Part shown: piece after piece, positions 25,056-33,624 of the stretch
Layout of the letters: each line of letters begins with the position of its first letter
Numbering within the stretch: the stretch's first letter is position 1
Source: Paenibacillus_AP thailandensis
GTDB lineage: Bacteria; Bacillota; Bacilli; Paenibacillales; Paenibacillaceae
NCBI RefSeq assembly: GCF_042685365.1
Contig: NZ_JBHUMY010000020.1
Coordinates: forward strand, 62,001 to 126,000
Direction of reading: 5' to 3'
Length of the DNA: 64,000 bases
Notes under the pieces: model-generated
Seen by the model: only the letters and a program-made list of their open reading frames with translations
What the model was told of the DNA's origin: nothing
Database searches by the model: none
Program-made: the position numbers and the translations under genes

Positions 25056-25111
25056 AAAGCTCCTTTCTTGTGCAAAACCTGGTGTTAGTTTGGTTTGCCA
25101 AAAGGAGCTTT
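25056..25111 (-). promoter_or_regulatory. inverted repeat covering the ypeB ribosome site
   Basis: AAAGCTCCTTT (minus-strand sense of 25101-25111) and AAAGGAGCTTT (25056-25066) can form an 11-bp stem that would hide the ypeB Shine-Dalgarno; it is followed by TTTTG. In transcripts reading from the upstream small gene it can act as a terminator or ribosome-site mask. The predicted sigma-G start site is inside the loop, so that transcript lacks the first arm. Confidence 0.6.
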
Positions 25112-25115
25112 ATGC
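25086..25115 (-). promoter_or_regulatory. sigma-G-type promoter of ypeB
   Basis: GCATA (25111-25115) and CAAACTA (25086-25092) with an 18-nt spacer match the forespore consensus GHATR-N18-CATNMTA with one mismatch in the -10. Confidence 0.6.
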
Positions 25116-25145
25116 ATCGGTTTCGTTATTCGGTTGTTTGCAAAT

Positions 25146-25304
25146 TTACAATCCGTAATGCTCTTCGACTTCCAGATCTTTGCTGTTGCATATGCATTGC
25201 CTGAAGCCGGTGTCGATCTTGCCGTTGTCCCTCCGGCCTCTAAGGACATACTTCTCTCCGCAAACGTTGCAGCGAATGGTTACCTTAACCCTTTCCTTAT
25301 CCAT
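25146..25304 (-). CDS. small zinc-ribbon-like protein
   Basis: A 52-residue protein with RCNVCGEKYVLRGR near the start and QCICNS in the second half, giving two cysteine pairs (C-x2-C and C-x-C) spaced like a zinc ribbon. GGAGG lies 5 nt before the ATG at 25304, and the base pattern is coding-like. It occupies the place where sleB would be expected. Family and function not recognised. Confidence 0.7.
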   Translation of the reverse strand: MDKERVKVTIRCNVCGEKYVLRGRRDNGKIDTGFRQCICNSKDLEVEEHYGL

Positions 25305-25367
25305 CGTATCCTCCGTTAAACCGATAATCCTGTCCTGACAATCTAATATTGAGTATGGACAAACGGA

Positions 25368-26063
25368 TTAATATTTAACCTCGTCTTCCGGAACGAGAAA
25401 GCGGAACGGCGACCTGGAAGACGCCCTTTTCATTTTGTGAAGCCCCCAGCTCCACAAAATAACCATAAACGGCACAATAATCCACATCCACTTCGTATCG
25501 TAGCTGATCATAATATAATCGTAGAAACCGTGAAGCAGCCACGGCAACGCAAAGGCGATCGCCAAATATTTGCGAGACTTCGCGCTGGGCGCAAATTTGG
25601 CTTTTCCCAAATAATAACCCATCGCGACCCCAAACAACGCATGGCCGGAAACGGGCAGAAGCGCGCGCATCATCAACGTGCCGAACGTGGCGGGCGACAG
25701 CACGGCGTACATCACGTTTTCCAGCGTGGCGAAGCCAAGCGAGATCGAAGCGGCATATACGATGCCGTCGTACGGCTCGTCGAACTCCGTATGGTTGTAG
25801 ATCATATGATATAGCACGAACCACTTTACGAGCTCTTCAATCCCCGCCGATTCGACGAAAGAAAATACGACCGGCTGATCGCCGAGCCATAATTCCAGCC
25901 CGCGCTGGATGACGACGATCGGAATGACGATCAGCACGCCGAGCACGAACATGCGCATCACCATATGAATCGGCTCGGATTCATACCGGTCTTTCAAATA
26001 TAAATAGGCGAGCAGCGAAATGCCCGGTGCAACCGCGGCGGTCAATATGGAGAACAGCAGCAT
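25368..26063 (-). CDS. prsW: membrane protease PrsW
   Basis: Polytopic intramembrane protease of the PrsW family; in B. subtilis it makes the first cut in anti-sigma factor RsiW, releasing sigma-W. It has 231 residues from the ATG at 26063 (GAGGAGGTG upstream) and about seven or eight transmembrane segments. The paired glutamates of the EELVK motif (76-77) and later ENVMY and H residues match the catalytic core. No RsiW/SigW gene is in the window. Confidence 0.9.
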   Translation of the reverse strand: MLLFSILTAAVAPGISLLAYLYLKDRYESEPIHMVMRMFVLGVLIVIPIVVIQRGLELWLGDQPVVFSFVESAGIEELVKWFVLYHMIYNHTEFDEPYDGIVYAASISLGFATLENVMYAVLSPATFGTLMMRALLPVSGHALFGVAMGYYLGKAKFAPSAKSRKYLAIAFALPWLLHGFYDYIMISYDTKWMWIIVPFMVILWSWGLHKMKRASSRSPFRFLVPEDEVKY

Positions 26064-26127
26064 TTCGTTCCCACCTCCTCTGTCAAACCCTTTGGGTACC
26101 ACTCCATTATACAATGCGGCCCGGCAA

Positions 26128-26171
26128 GAGAAAAGAAAAGCATCCGGCTGACGATGACGCCTGCAGGATGC
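26128..26171 (-). terminator. terminator after the mecA-like gene
   Basis: GCATCC/GGATGC with inner GGC/GCC pairing, followed by TTTTCTTTTCTC on the minus strand. Confidence 0.8.
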
Positions 26172-26180
26172 CTTCTGCCT

Positions 26181-26795
26181 TTAAAAATAAGTGCAAACTT
26201 CCCGAACCGCACCCGAAGCCATAATGACTTTGCCGTATTCCTCCAGCATGGCATACGTGACGGAAGTCGCTTCGCCATATTCCGCCAATACGGCAATCAC
26301 CGCGTTGTTGCGCGACGATTCGATATTTGCGGGTTCCAAGACCAATATATATTTCCCATTGTACGAATAAAGCCGTCCGTCTTCGGTTAATCCGGCATTC
26401 TTCAGCTGTTTGCAAGCATCGATGACATCTTCGAAATCGCGGAACGCGTACATGACGACGTCGCTTTGCTCCATCGTCACTTCCATCTCGTAAATATCCT
26501 CGTCCGTCTCCTCGTCATCTTCGCCCAGCCGGTCTTCCGCGCCCGCGGTTACTTTCCCCCGCGTAACGATGACCACCATCCCTTGGGCAGGGAGGGCGAA
26601 TACTTCCACCGCAAGCGGCCCGCCGCTGGCGTCGAATCCTAGCTCGGTATATGCCTGATCCATCATTTCGCTAAACAGCTCGTGTACTTTAGGAATTTCT
26701 CGCCACATATCATCCTTCTGGATCCCACGTTCCAGCAGGTCGTCGTACGTCAGGAAAATACGTATCTTGTCCTGACTCAGCCGCTCGATCTTCAT
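26181..26795 (-). CDS. ypbH: MecA/YpbH-family adaptor protein
   Basis: Adaptor that delivers substrates to the ClpC-ClpP protease; MecA controls ComK in B. subtilis and YpbH is its paralogue. 204 residues: N-terminal substrate-binding domain (MKIERLSQDKIRIFLTYDDL), an acidic linker (about 102-122, EDDEETDEDIYE) and a C-terminal ClpC-binding domain with YAFRDFEDVI. The ATG at 26795 has GAGGAGG. The position near prsW matches ypbH rather than mecA, but the sequence alone cannot decide between the paralogues. Confidence 0.85.
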   Translation of the reverse strand: MKIERLSQDKIRIFLTYDDLLERGIQKDDMWREIPKVHELFSEMMDQAYTELGFDASGGPLAVEVFALPAQGMVVIVTRGKVTAGAEDRLGEDDEETDEDIYEMEVTMEQSDVVMYAFRDFEDVIDACKQLKNAGLTEDGRLYSYNGKYILVLEPANIESSRNNAVIAVLAEYGEATSVTYAMLEEYGKVIMASGAVREVCTYF

Positions 26796-26912
26796 GACAG
26801 GATCCTCCTCTGCAGCATCTGTTGTAACAGCGTATGAAATTTTTTGGAAAGATGTGAACAAATCAAACTATGTACCTATGTTACCATGTTCGTCTTCCAA
26901 TTGCACTATGAA

Positions 26913-26964
26913 CAAAAAAAAGAATCGCCGATATCGGCTTTTTACTGCCGGTTATCTGCGATTC
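26913..26964 (-). terminator. terminator after the 107-aa gene
   Basis: GAATCGC/GCGATTC with an inner GCCGATATCGGC palindrome, followed by eight Ts on the minus strand. Confidence 0.75.
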
Positions 26965-26992
26965 CTCGTCATTTTCGTTTGTTGCCGGGTCA

Positions 26993-27316
26993 TTAGTGAA
27001 CGTCGGACGCCTCTTCTCGTATGCGCGATACTTCTTGCTTCAAAGCCGGATCGCTGTTTAAGATGGCTTCGATTTTATTCAAATTAGATTTTGAATTTGC
27101 TTCCGTATCGCTTGACGGCTTTGGGACGGCATCCGCAGCCTTGTCCCAGGAGCGGTTCACCCACCCCGATACGGCCCAGCCTGCCAGCCTGGAGCCCATG
27201 CCGGACACCGCTTCGGTCAGTCGCGCCGCGGCAGCCGGGCGTCTGCGGGCCCACACCATAGCCGCCGCCGCTCCGATTAATCCGCCGACGATAAATCCGC
27301 TGCGTAGCTTGAACAT
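26993..27316 (-). CDS. small membrane-anchored protein (107 aa)
   Basis: Starts with a glycine/alanine-rich hydrophobic segment (about 7-23, GFIVGGLIGAAAAMVW) followed by an arginine-rich turn and an amphipathic helical tail, in the manner of YtxH-like small proteins. AAGGAGG lies upstream of the ATG. It follows the P-type ATPase gene cluster after a 148-bp gap and has its own terminator. Function unknown; it may belong to the same island. Confidence 0.6.
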   Translation of the reverse strand: MFKLRSGFIVGGLIGAAAAMVWARRRPAAAARLTEAVSGMGSRLAGWAVSGWVNRSWDKAADAVPKPSSDTEANSKSNLNKIEAILNSDPALKQEVSRIREEASDVH

Positions 27317-27464
27317 AAACAGCCTCCTTCGGAGTTGACTCGATTAACGTGGAGCTCTTCTATAGTCTGCTGCACAGCCGGCTTGTCATACCCGTAAAAA
27401 TATTGGTAAGAAGCGAGGCGGAACGGCCTGGCGGTCGAATAGGAGTCGCTAAACGTCGGCGCAT

Positions 27465-27689
27465 TCAGCGAATGCGGGGAAACGAAATAAGAGACAGCAA
27501 ATTCAATCGCGATTGCTTTCCTTTTTCACGAACCAGATTCAGAAATGTCCCTAAAAATTGCTCCCACCTTTTTCCGATCGCCGCTTTATCCTCTCGATGC
27601 TCAAGAATAAGCGATACGCTTTGCTTTATTGCGATTTCCAGATGGGACAACGCTTGCTGCAAATGAAAATCGACCGACTTTTCTTCCAT
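27465..27689 (-). CDS. small helical protein after DUF5132 gene
   Basis: A 74-residue protein predicted to be nearly all helix (DFHLQQALSHLEIAIKQSVS) with a basic C-terminal half. It starts 4 bp after the DUF5132-like gene ends; GGAG lies 12 nt upstream. It is probably cotranscribed with the giant ATPase. Family not recognised. Confidence 0.55.
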   Translation of the reverse strand: MEEKSVDFHLQQALSHLEIAIKQSVSLILEHREDKAAIGKRWEQFLGTFLNLVREKGKQSRLNLLSLISFPRIR

Positions 27690-27693
27690 CGCT

Positions 27694-27954
27694 CTATTGT
27701 TCTCCTTCCATCAAAGCGATTTCCGAATCGAGCTGCTTCTTCATCCGTTCGAACTGGGCTTCCGCAATAATATCCTCCACTTCCTCCTTGGCGATTTGCA
27801 GGCAGGAGCGAACCCGGTCCACCAGAGCCGCACCCGCCTCAAGCCCGCCGGCAAGCAGCGGACGAAACGTAGTTTTGGCAATCGGCAGAAGCGTCGTTGC
27901 GGCGGCCGCAAGAGCGGCGGTCACAATAATTTTTTCAATGTTTTTTTGGATCAT
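27694..27954 (-). CDS. DUF5132-like small membrane protein
   Basis: An 86-residue protein: hydrophobic N-terminal span (about 9-24), the pattern LLPIAKTTFRPLLAGGLEAG and a long amphipathic helix rich in E/K. This is the layout of the DUF5132 family, which is often found beside giant P-type ATPases with HMA-like domains. The ATG has GGAGG 9 nt upstream and follows the ATPase stop by 44 bp. Function unknown; a regulatory or scaffold subunit of the pump is possible. Confidence 0.65.
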   Translation of the reverse strand: MIQKNIEKIIVTAALAAAATTLLPIAKTTFRPLLAGGLEAGAALVDRVRSCLQIAKEEVEDIIAEAQFERMKKQLDSEIALMEGEQ

Positions 27955-27998
27955 CGTTTAAAGCCTCCGTTCATGAGTTAGAGAAGCATTGCAACGTA

Positions 27999-30900
27999 TT
28001 AGGCTGCGGCTCGCACGGCGCTTATTGCCGGCACATTCTCCACTGCAGCGCCTTGGTAACGCATCATGGAAACGACCGGTTTAGACAGGATGGATACGGT
28101 CACTCCGACCGCCAGCACCGGGATCCACTGCCTCATTGTTAATGGCGCGGTATGCAGAAACCGGGCTGCCGGCGGAAAATAAAGCGCAGTAAGCAGCGCA
28201 AGGCCGGAAATCCCCAAAGCGCCGAGAAGAACGCGGTCCTGTGCCCAGTCGCGGGCGCTTTGTCCGGTATCCTCTTGTCTCCACGAGAGCGTCTGAATAA
28301 GCTGACCCGCAACAAGAGTGGCGAATGCTACGCTTTTCGCGACCGCAATCGGCGCTCCGGAAGCCAGAGTCGCCCCAAACAAGCCGAGCGAACCGAAACC
28401 GAGCATAACCCCGCGCGCAACGACTTTGCGATATAGATTTCCGTCCGCAATTTCGGCTCGTTCGGTCACTCCGGTTTTTTTGCCCGGATTAACGGCAAGC
28501 ACCATCGCGGGAAGGGCGTCCGTAATCAAATTCATCAGCAAAATTTGCACGGGTACAAGCGGGATGGGAAGTCCTAGCATAACGGCCGCGCTCGTCACGA
28601 TAATTTCGGCCAAGTTTCCGGTTAATAAGCATCCAAGCGCCTTGCGGATATTGCCGATAATCGTTCTGCCTTCTTTTACGCCTTCGACGATGGAACCGAA
28701 TTGATCCTCCTGAAGCACGATATCGGCCGCTTCTTTCGTTACTTCCGTACCTTGCTGCCCCATGGCGATGCCGATGTCCGCCTTCTTGATGGCAGGCGTA
28801 TCGTTTACGCCGTCGCCCGTCATCGCAACGACATGGCCGCGGCGTTGATACGCCGAAACGATGCGAAGCTTATGCTCGGGGGTCACCCGGGCGAAAATCG
28901 AGACGTCTTCGACGACGGCCGTCAGCTCTTCGTCGGTCAGACGGTCGATCTCGTGGCCGGAGAGCACTTTTTGCGCGCCGTCGTATATGCCGATCTGCTT
29001 GGCGATCGCAAGGGCGGTAATCGGGTGATCTCCCGTAATCATGACCGTTTTGACGCCAAACGATCGAGCGCTCTTAATTCCTTCCGCGACTGCCGGTTTC
29101 GGCGGATCGACCATGCCGACGATGCCGACATAAATCAAATCCTCTTCATTCGCGCACGCTCCTTCGCCGTCATCCTCAACGGGCCGATAAGCAAAAGCGA
29201 GCACACGCAAAGCATCGGAGGAATACTGCTCGTTTAAACGCAAAATTTGGTTTTTGTGCTCCTCGTTTAAAGGAAGCAGCACGCCGTTCGCTTGATACCG
29301 GCTGCATCTCCGAAGAACGGCCTCCACCGAACCTTTCATTAGAAGGTAACAGCTGTTGTCCGAGCTGTCCTTACAGACGACGCTCATTTTTCCGGTATTG
29401 GAATCGAAAGGCTCTTCATGGCTTCTGCGCCAGCCTTGAAGGTCTGACGGCCATATCCCTTTTTTGGCCGCTAGGGTTAACAAAGCGCCTTCCGTTGGAT
29501 CGCCCTTTACGATCCATCTTTCATCCTGCTTCTCCAAGCGGCTGTTGTTGCACAAGGCGCCGATTTCAAGAAGCCGTTTCAGATCGCGGTCCAGCTCCGG
29601 CTCCGCCGCACCGTCTAACGGCGATTCGGCAAGCATGCCGGCGGCAGCTTCCCGGTTCGTTTCTTGGAATTGTCCGACCGGCTCGTATCCGCTGCCGGAA
29701 ACCGTCCAAGAGCGGCCTGCCGTAGCGACGGCTTTTACCGTCATTTCGTTTTGGGTGAGCGTACCGGTTTTGTCCGTACAAATAACCGTCGTCCTGCCCA
29801 ATGTCTCCAAAGCGGACAGCTTTCGTACAAGCGTTTGCTTCTTCGCCATCCGGAATATGCCGGCGCTTAGCGCGATCGTAATCGTGACCGGAAGACCTTC
29901 CGGTATTGCGGAAGCGGCAAGAGCGATCGAAGTCGAGAACATCTGATTGAGCGGAATTCCCCTCATCAAACCGGTTATAAAAACGAGCGTGCCGGCGGCA
30001 AGCGCTCCCTTGACGAATTTTTTACTAATGGATGTAACCTTCTCCTGCAAAGGAGTAACCTCTTTGTCGTCCTGCTTCAGCATCGACACGAGGTGGCCCA
30101 TCTCCGTTCGCATGCCCGTATCGACGACGATTCCCGTCCCTATGCCGCCGCATATACCGGTACCCAAATACAGCATATTGCTCCGTTCCGGAAGCGGACG
30201 GCCGCCTTCGACCGCGATGCCGGATTTGTCGACGGGGAGCGACTCTCCGGTAAGCGCCGCTTCGTTCACGCGCAAATTCGACGCATGCAAGACACGTATG
30301 TCTGCGGGAACGCGGTCGCCCGCCTCCAGATGAACGATATCGCCCGGAACCAACTCCAATGAGGAGATTTCCGTTTCCTTGCCTTCTCTTATCACCTTGC
30401 AGATCTGAGGTTGAAATTGGTTCAGCGACTGGACGACTTTGTCGGCTTTCCGTTCCTGAATCGTACCGATGGCTGCGTTGGCGAGCAGAATCGCCCCCAT
30501 CGCGATGCCGTCAACGAACCCTCCGCTCACGAAAGCGAACGTTGCCGTCCCGAGCAAAACAAGTGTCGTAAATTCTTTGAATTGATTGAAATACGCGACC
30601 AACCAGGGCGTCGGCTGTTTGCCTTCCAGCCGGTTCATGCCGTAACGGTTCTTAAGCTCGGCTGCGCGCTCGGCGGAAAGACCGCTTCGCTGCTCGACTT
30701 GAAAGCGCTCCAGCACCTCGCTTCCTTCGACGGCATGCCATGCGAGCCCGTCCGAAGCGGCGGCGGTTTCCCGAGAAACGGCCGCATGTGCCGGATTCGA
30801 ATATTCGGCTTCGCTCACTCTCTTCGAACGGGTCAAAAAAACAAGCGATAGCGCATCCGCAGCCAAATTGGCCACAGGCGCGCTAAGCGCTCCGACACAA

Positions 30901-32663
30901 GCCATTGCAGAACCGATCAAATTCCAGCTTTTCGTCGCTTGGAAATGTCCATTTACGGCACGATCGACATGCTTCACATACTCCGACGTTTCAAGGACGC
31001 GCGGAATTTGATCCGCCGTTATGACCGGGATGCCCGCTTCGGCTAGATACTCGTTTAACGGATTCCGTTCGAAACCCGTGACGAATAGCGCATGCTCGCC
31101 TTTTTGCCGCATATGGGCGACCCTTTCGATCATTTCGCCGGGCTGAAGCGACAGCCAGCTTGTATCAAGGCCGCACTTTCGGAGCGAGCTTTCAGATATA
31201 TTCGATTTATTATGCAGTACGCCGATTTTCCAGCCTTGAGCCGTAAACGGCCGGAGCTGCTTGCCCCATTCGTTCAAAATCGCTTCTTCTTGCCGCGCGA
31301 TGATCCCCAGGCACGGATCGGGACGATGGCCGGCTTTGCCGACGAACATTACTTTGAAGCCATTACGCTCCAATCGTTTCGCTTCGATTGCGTACGAATC
31401 GCATGAAATGCCGTTCTGTTGCAAATAAGCGGAGGTGCCAAGGAAAATAGACGTATCGTTCACTTTCCCTTTCAATCCGCCTTCTTCTTCGGTGACGTGA
31501 AAGGCTGACCGAATCGTCCGGCACGTTTGTTTCGCTTGTTCCCACACCTCATTCTTCCACGGGTGCTCGCTGTTTTTCATTAAAGATGCCGCATAACATA
31601 TCGCTTTGTCGGCATCCTCTTCATGCGAGACCCAACGAATTCCGTCCGAATTGGCTTCATCCTCAAACATAAGAGACGCATCTTCGATAAGAAGCATATT
31701 CGTTCTGGCCAATTGGGAAAGCGAACCGTTCGAAGGCACGGTAAGATTTCGTTCTTGCGAAACGGCTTCCGCCTGCCGCCACGCATATTGGGCCGGAATC
31801 GTGGCGGGCCTTGGGTTAGCGGCGAGCAGCACGGCGATGCCTTGAAGCGGGTTGCGCGTAATCGCCCACGTCGCCGCGCCGCCGACTAACCCCCACTTGG
31901 CCGCTTTATCGCTGTAGCTTTGAATTTCCGGGGACAGCCAATTTCCGCAGCCCTCTTCAAAGGCAAGCCGGCTTCGTTTCCAGTTCAGAAATTGAAGAAC
32001 GCTTAACCCGGCCAGCACGACCAGGTTTTCTCTTACTAATGCGAGCGCCAGAGTAGATGATCCTAACAATAGGTCCGAATTCCACTTCTTGTTTTGAGAG
32101 TACGTTTCGAATCCCCGTTTTAGAAACGGATACCCTGTAACGACCGACACAAGACCGGATAAATAAAAAGGAATCGGGCTGCCCGCCAGCGCAGACTGCC
32201 CCATAAACAGCCTTTTGGCCCCTAATACGGCAAGCCCCCCCATAGCGGCCGCAAGCGGGAGCGGAACCCGTTCTTTGGGAACAGGCTCGTCGAAACGCAA
32301 CGGTTCTACCGGTCCAAGCTCGCAGAGGAGCTCTTTTTCCGTAACCGGTTCGGCGGAGGCTGCCGCTTCCCGTATGGCAAGGTCCATTGAAGCTTGGCCC
32401 ATATCGCGGACAGCAGCGCATACGGTTCTTTCGACCTCTTGAATGGCGCGAATGATTTCCCGGGCATCCGTCTTGGACTCGTCATACTCGATCAAAGCCC
32501 GTCCCGAAACGGTACAGGGCGCAATCCGGCGAATCCCTTTAATCGCTGAGAGTCGCTCAACCAGAAAATCAACGGTATTGGGCTGTTCTTTTAGTCCGGC
32601 AATTTCGATTCGAATCCGGCCGGGCAATAACCGCAGAAATCGTTGCTTCCCAGTGGGCGCCAT
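27999..32663 (-). CDS. giant tandem P-type cation ATPase (degenerate P1B half + active P2 half)
   Basis: At 1554 residues it is about twice the usual P-type ATPase length, similar to mycobacterial CtpH/CtpI. Residues 8-80 resemble an HMA-like domain but lack the CxxC metal motif. A first ATPase-like region (about 130-640) has membrane segments and N/P-domain folds, but the phosphorylation loop reads IEDASLMF (near 330) instead of DKTGT. The second half (about 660-1540) is a complete P2-type pump: ALTGESLPVDKS, ICTDKTGTLT with Asp about 964, and TGDGVNDTPAIK near 1280. GAGGAG precedes the ATG. It is divergent from small membrane genes and ppk. The transported ion cannot be told from sequence. 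Confidence 0.88.
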   Translation of the reverse strand: MAPTGKQRFLRLLPGRIRIEIAGLKEQPNTVDFLVERLSAIKGIRRIAPCTVSGRALIEYDESKTDAREIIRAIQEVERTVCAAVRDMGQASMDLAIREAAASAEPVTEKELLCELGPVEPLRFDEPVPKERVPLPLAAAMGGLAVLGAKRLFMGQSALAGSPIPFYLSGLVSVVTGYPFLKRGFETYSQNKKWNSDLLLGSSTLALALVRENLVVLAGLSVLQFLNWKRSRLAFEEGCGNWLSPEIQSYSDKAAKWGLVGGAATWAITRNPLQGIAVLLAANPRPATIPAQYAWRQAEAVSQERNLTVPSNGSLSQLARTNMLLIEDASLMFEDEANSDGIRWVSHEEDADKAICYAASLMKNSEHPWKNEVWEQAKQTCRTIRSAFHVTEEEGGLKGKVNDTSIFLGTSAYLQQNGISCDSYAIEAKRLERNGFKVMFVGKAGHRPDPCLGIIARQEEAILNEWGKQLRPFTAQGWKIGVLHNKSNISESSLRKCGLDTSWLSLQPGEMIERVAHMRQKGEHALFVTGFERNPLNEYLAEAGIPVITADQIPRVLETSEYVKHVDRAVNGHFQATKSWNLIGSAMACVGALSAPVANLAADALSLVFLTRSKRVSEAEYSNPAHAAVSRETAAASDGLAWHAVEGSEVLERFQVEQRSGLSAERAAELKNRYGMNRLEGKQPTPWLVAYFNQFKEFTTLVLLGTATFAFVSGGFVDGIAMGAILLANAAIGTIQERKADKVVQSLNQFQPQICKVIREGKETEISSLELVPGDIVHLEAGDRVPADIRVLHASNLRVNEAALTGESLPVDKSGIAVEGGRPLPERSNMLYLGTGICGGIGTGIVVDTGMRTEMGHLVSMLKQDDKEVTPLQEKVTSISKKFVKGALAAGTLVFITGLMRGIPLNQMFSTSIALAASAIPEGLPVTITIALSAGIFRMAKKQTLVRKLSALETLGRTTVICTDKTGTLTQNEMTVKAVATAGRSWTVSGSGYEPVGQFQETNREAAAGMLAESPLDGAAEPELDRDLKRLLEIGALCNNSRLEKQDERWIVKGDPTEGALLTLAAKKGIWPSDLQGWRRSHEEPFDSNTGKMSVVCKDSSDNSCYLLMKGSVEAVLRRCSRYQANGVLLPLNEEHKNQILRLNEQYSSDALRVLAFAYRPVEDDGEGACANEEDLIYVGIVGMVDPPKPAVAEGIKSARSFGVKTVMITGDHPITALAIAKQIGIYDGAQKVLSGHEIDRLTDEELTAVVEDVSIFARVTPEHKLRIVSAYQRRGHVVAMTGDGVNDTPAIKKADIGIAMGQQGTEVTKEAADIVLQEDQFGSIVEGVKEGRTIIGNIRKALGCLLTGNLAEIIVTSAAVMLGLPIPLVPVQILLMNLITDALPAMVLAVNPGKKTGVTERAEIADGNLYRKVVARGVMLGFGSLGLFGATLASGAPIAVAKSVAFATLVAGQLIQTLSWRQEDTGQSARDWAQDRVLLGALGISGLALLTALYFPPAARFLHTAPLTMRQWIPVLAVGVTVSILSKPVVSMMRYQGAAVENVPAISAVRAAA

Positions 32664-32839
32664 TATTCCAGCTCCTCGTCGTCATATCTATTAGCAAATA
32701 ATATTTATCGGGCGTCCCCTTTTTATTCGGGATTATTGTACTTAATGGACTTTGCGGCATTCATGTAAGCCGATGAATAATTTATCCATTTCATGTGAAA
32801 ACCTCTAATTTATATGCCAATTCAAAAGGAGGACAACGT
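32664..32839. promoter_or_regulatory. divergent intergenic region of the ATPase-ppk island
   Basis: A 176-bp AT-rich stretch between the ATPase gene (minus) and the small-gene/ppk run (plus); it must carry both promoters. A TACAAT-like -10 is seen on the minus strand near 32737, without a good -35. No clear sigma-B, sigma-G or operator signature was found. Confidence 0.4.
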
Positions 32840-33082
32840 ATGCTAAAATCGCCGTTCGGCATTTTTCTTGCAGCTGCGGGAATTGTGTTGGCTGTCTCCC
32901 CCGATGCGCGAAAAGCCGCCAGGAAGCTGGCCGTCAAAGGAACCGGATGGTTCCTTGACGCAAGAGACCAAGTTGTGGGCAAGGCTTCGGAATTTCCCGA
33001 AAATATACCCAGCATTTATAACGAAAACCGCAATGCCAACAGGGGAACACTTGAATCGGGTCAACCTCATATCGATCGATAA
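32840..33082 (+). CDS. small membrane-anchored protein (80 aa)
   Basis: The N-terminal span (KSPFGIFLAAAGIVLAVS) is followed by an amphipathic helix beginning with a run of K/R/A (DARKAARKLAVKG) and a polar tail. AAAGGAGG lies 7 nt before the ATG at 32840. The design parallels the DUF5132-like and 107-residue proteins on the other side of the ATPase gene. First gene of the plus-strand run towards ppk. Function unknown. Confidence 0.7.
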   Translation: MLKSPFGIFLAAAGIVLAVSPDARKAARKLAVKGTGWFLDARDQVVGKASEFPENIPSIYNENRNANRGTLESGQPHIDR

Positions 33083-33096
33083 AGGGGGTGAACAAA

Positions 33097-33447
33097 ATGT
33101 GGCAAGAAATGTTCAAAGGCGGTTCTCTTTGGGGCGGCTTGATTTCCGGAGGAATATCCCAACTTCAGGACACCCGAAGCTTTTTTAACGGAGAAATGGA
33201 AAAATCGCGATACGCGGTTAAAACATCGGAAAACGTAACGGGCGCCATCGGCATTATGGCAGGCATCGAATACGGTGCAATGGCGGGAACTGCCGTCCTG
33301 CCGGGAGTAGGAACCGTTGTCGGTTCCGTTGTCGGCGGCTTGCTCGGCAATTCCCTCGGACGCAAGGTCGGAAACGAAGCCGGAAAAATGCTGGTCAACA
33401 ATCGTTTTGCGAATAACGTTGCGCACAAAATGGAGGAAATCATCTAA
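33097..33447 (+). CDS. glycine-zipper protein (116 aa)
   Basis: After a polar start (MWQEMFKGGS) the protein has a long G/A/V-rich region (about 52-98) with repeated G-x3-G spacing, as in glycine-zipper membrane or membrane-inserting proteins. GGGGG lies 8 nt before the ATG; a GTG at 33088 is also in frame but sits inside that site. It follows the 80-residue gene by 14 bp. Function unknown. Confidence 0.7.
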   Translation: MWQEMFKGGSLWGGLISGGISQLQDTRSFFNGEMEKSRYAVKTSENVTGAIGIMAGIEYGAMAGTAVLPGVGTVVGSVVGGLLGNSLGRKVGNEAGKMLVNNRFANNVAHKMEEII

Positions 33448-33507
33448 AACGATATTACAATCACTCGCTTTCCTTCGGACGGCGAGTGATTGATCGGAGG
33501 TGCTTGC

Positions 33508-33612
33508 ATGCAAGCTTCGGATAAAGGAAAGAACGTTGAGACCGTTACGGTTCGCTACAGCGCTTCATGGCACTTGATTCAAAAAGTCGGACGGCTTTTC
33601 AGCCGCAAGTAA
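33508..33612 (+). CDS. 34-residue basic small protein
   Basis: ATG at 33508 with GGAGG 7 nt upstream opens a 34-codon frame ending at TAA 33610-33612, just before ppk. The peptide is basic and amphipathic in its second half (SWHLIQKVGRLFSRK), suggesting membrane association. It is short, so the ribosome site and its place between cotranscribed genes are the main support. Function unknown. Confidence 0.55.
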   Translation: MQASDKGKNVETVTVRYSASWHLIQKVGRLFSRK

Positions 33613-33624
33613 GCGTTGCGTTCG

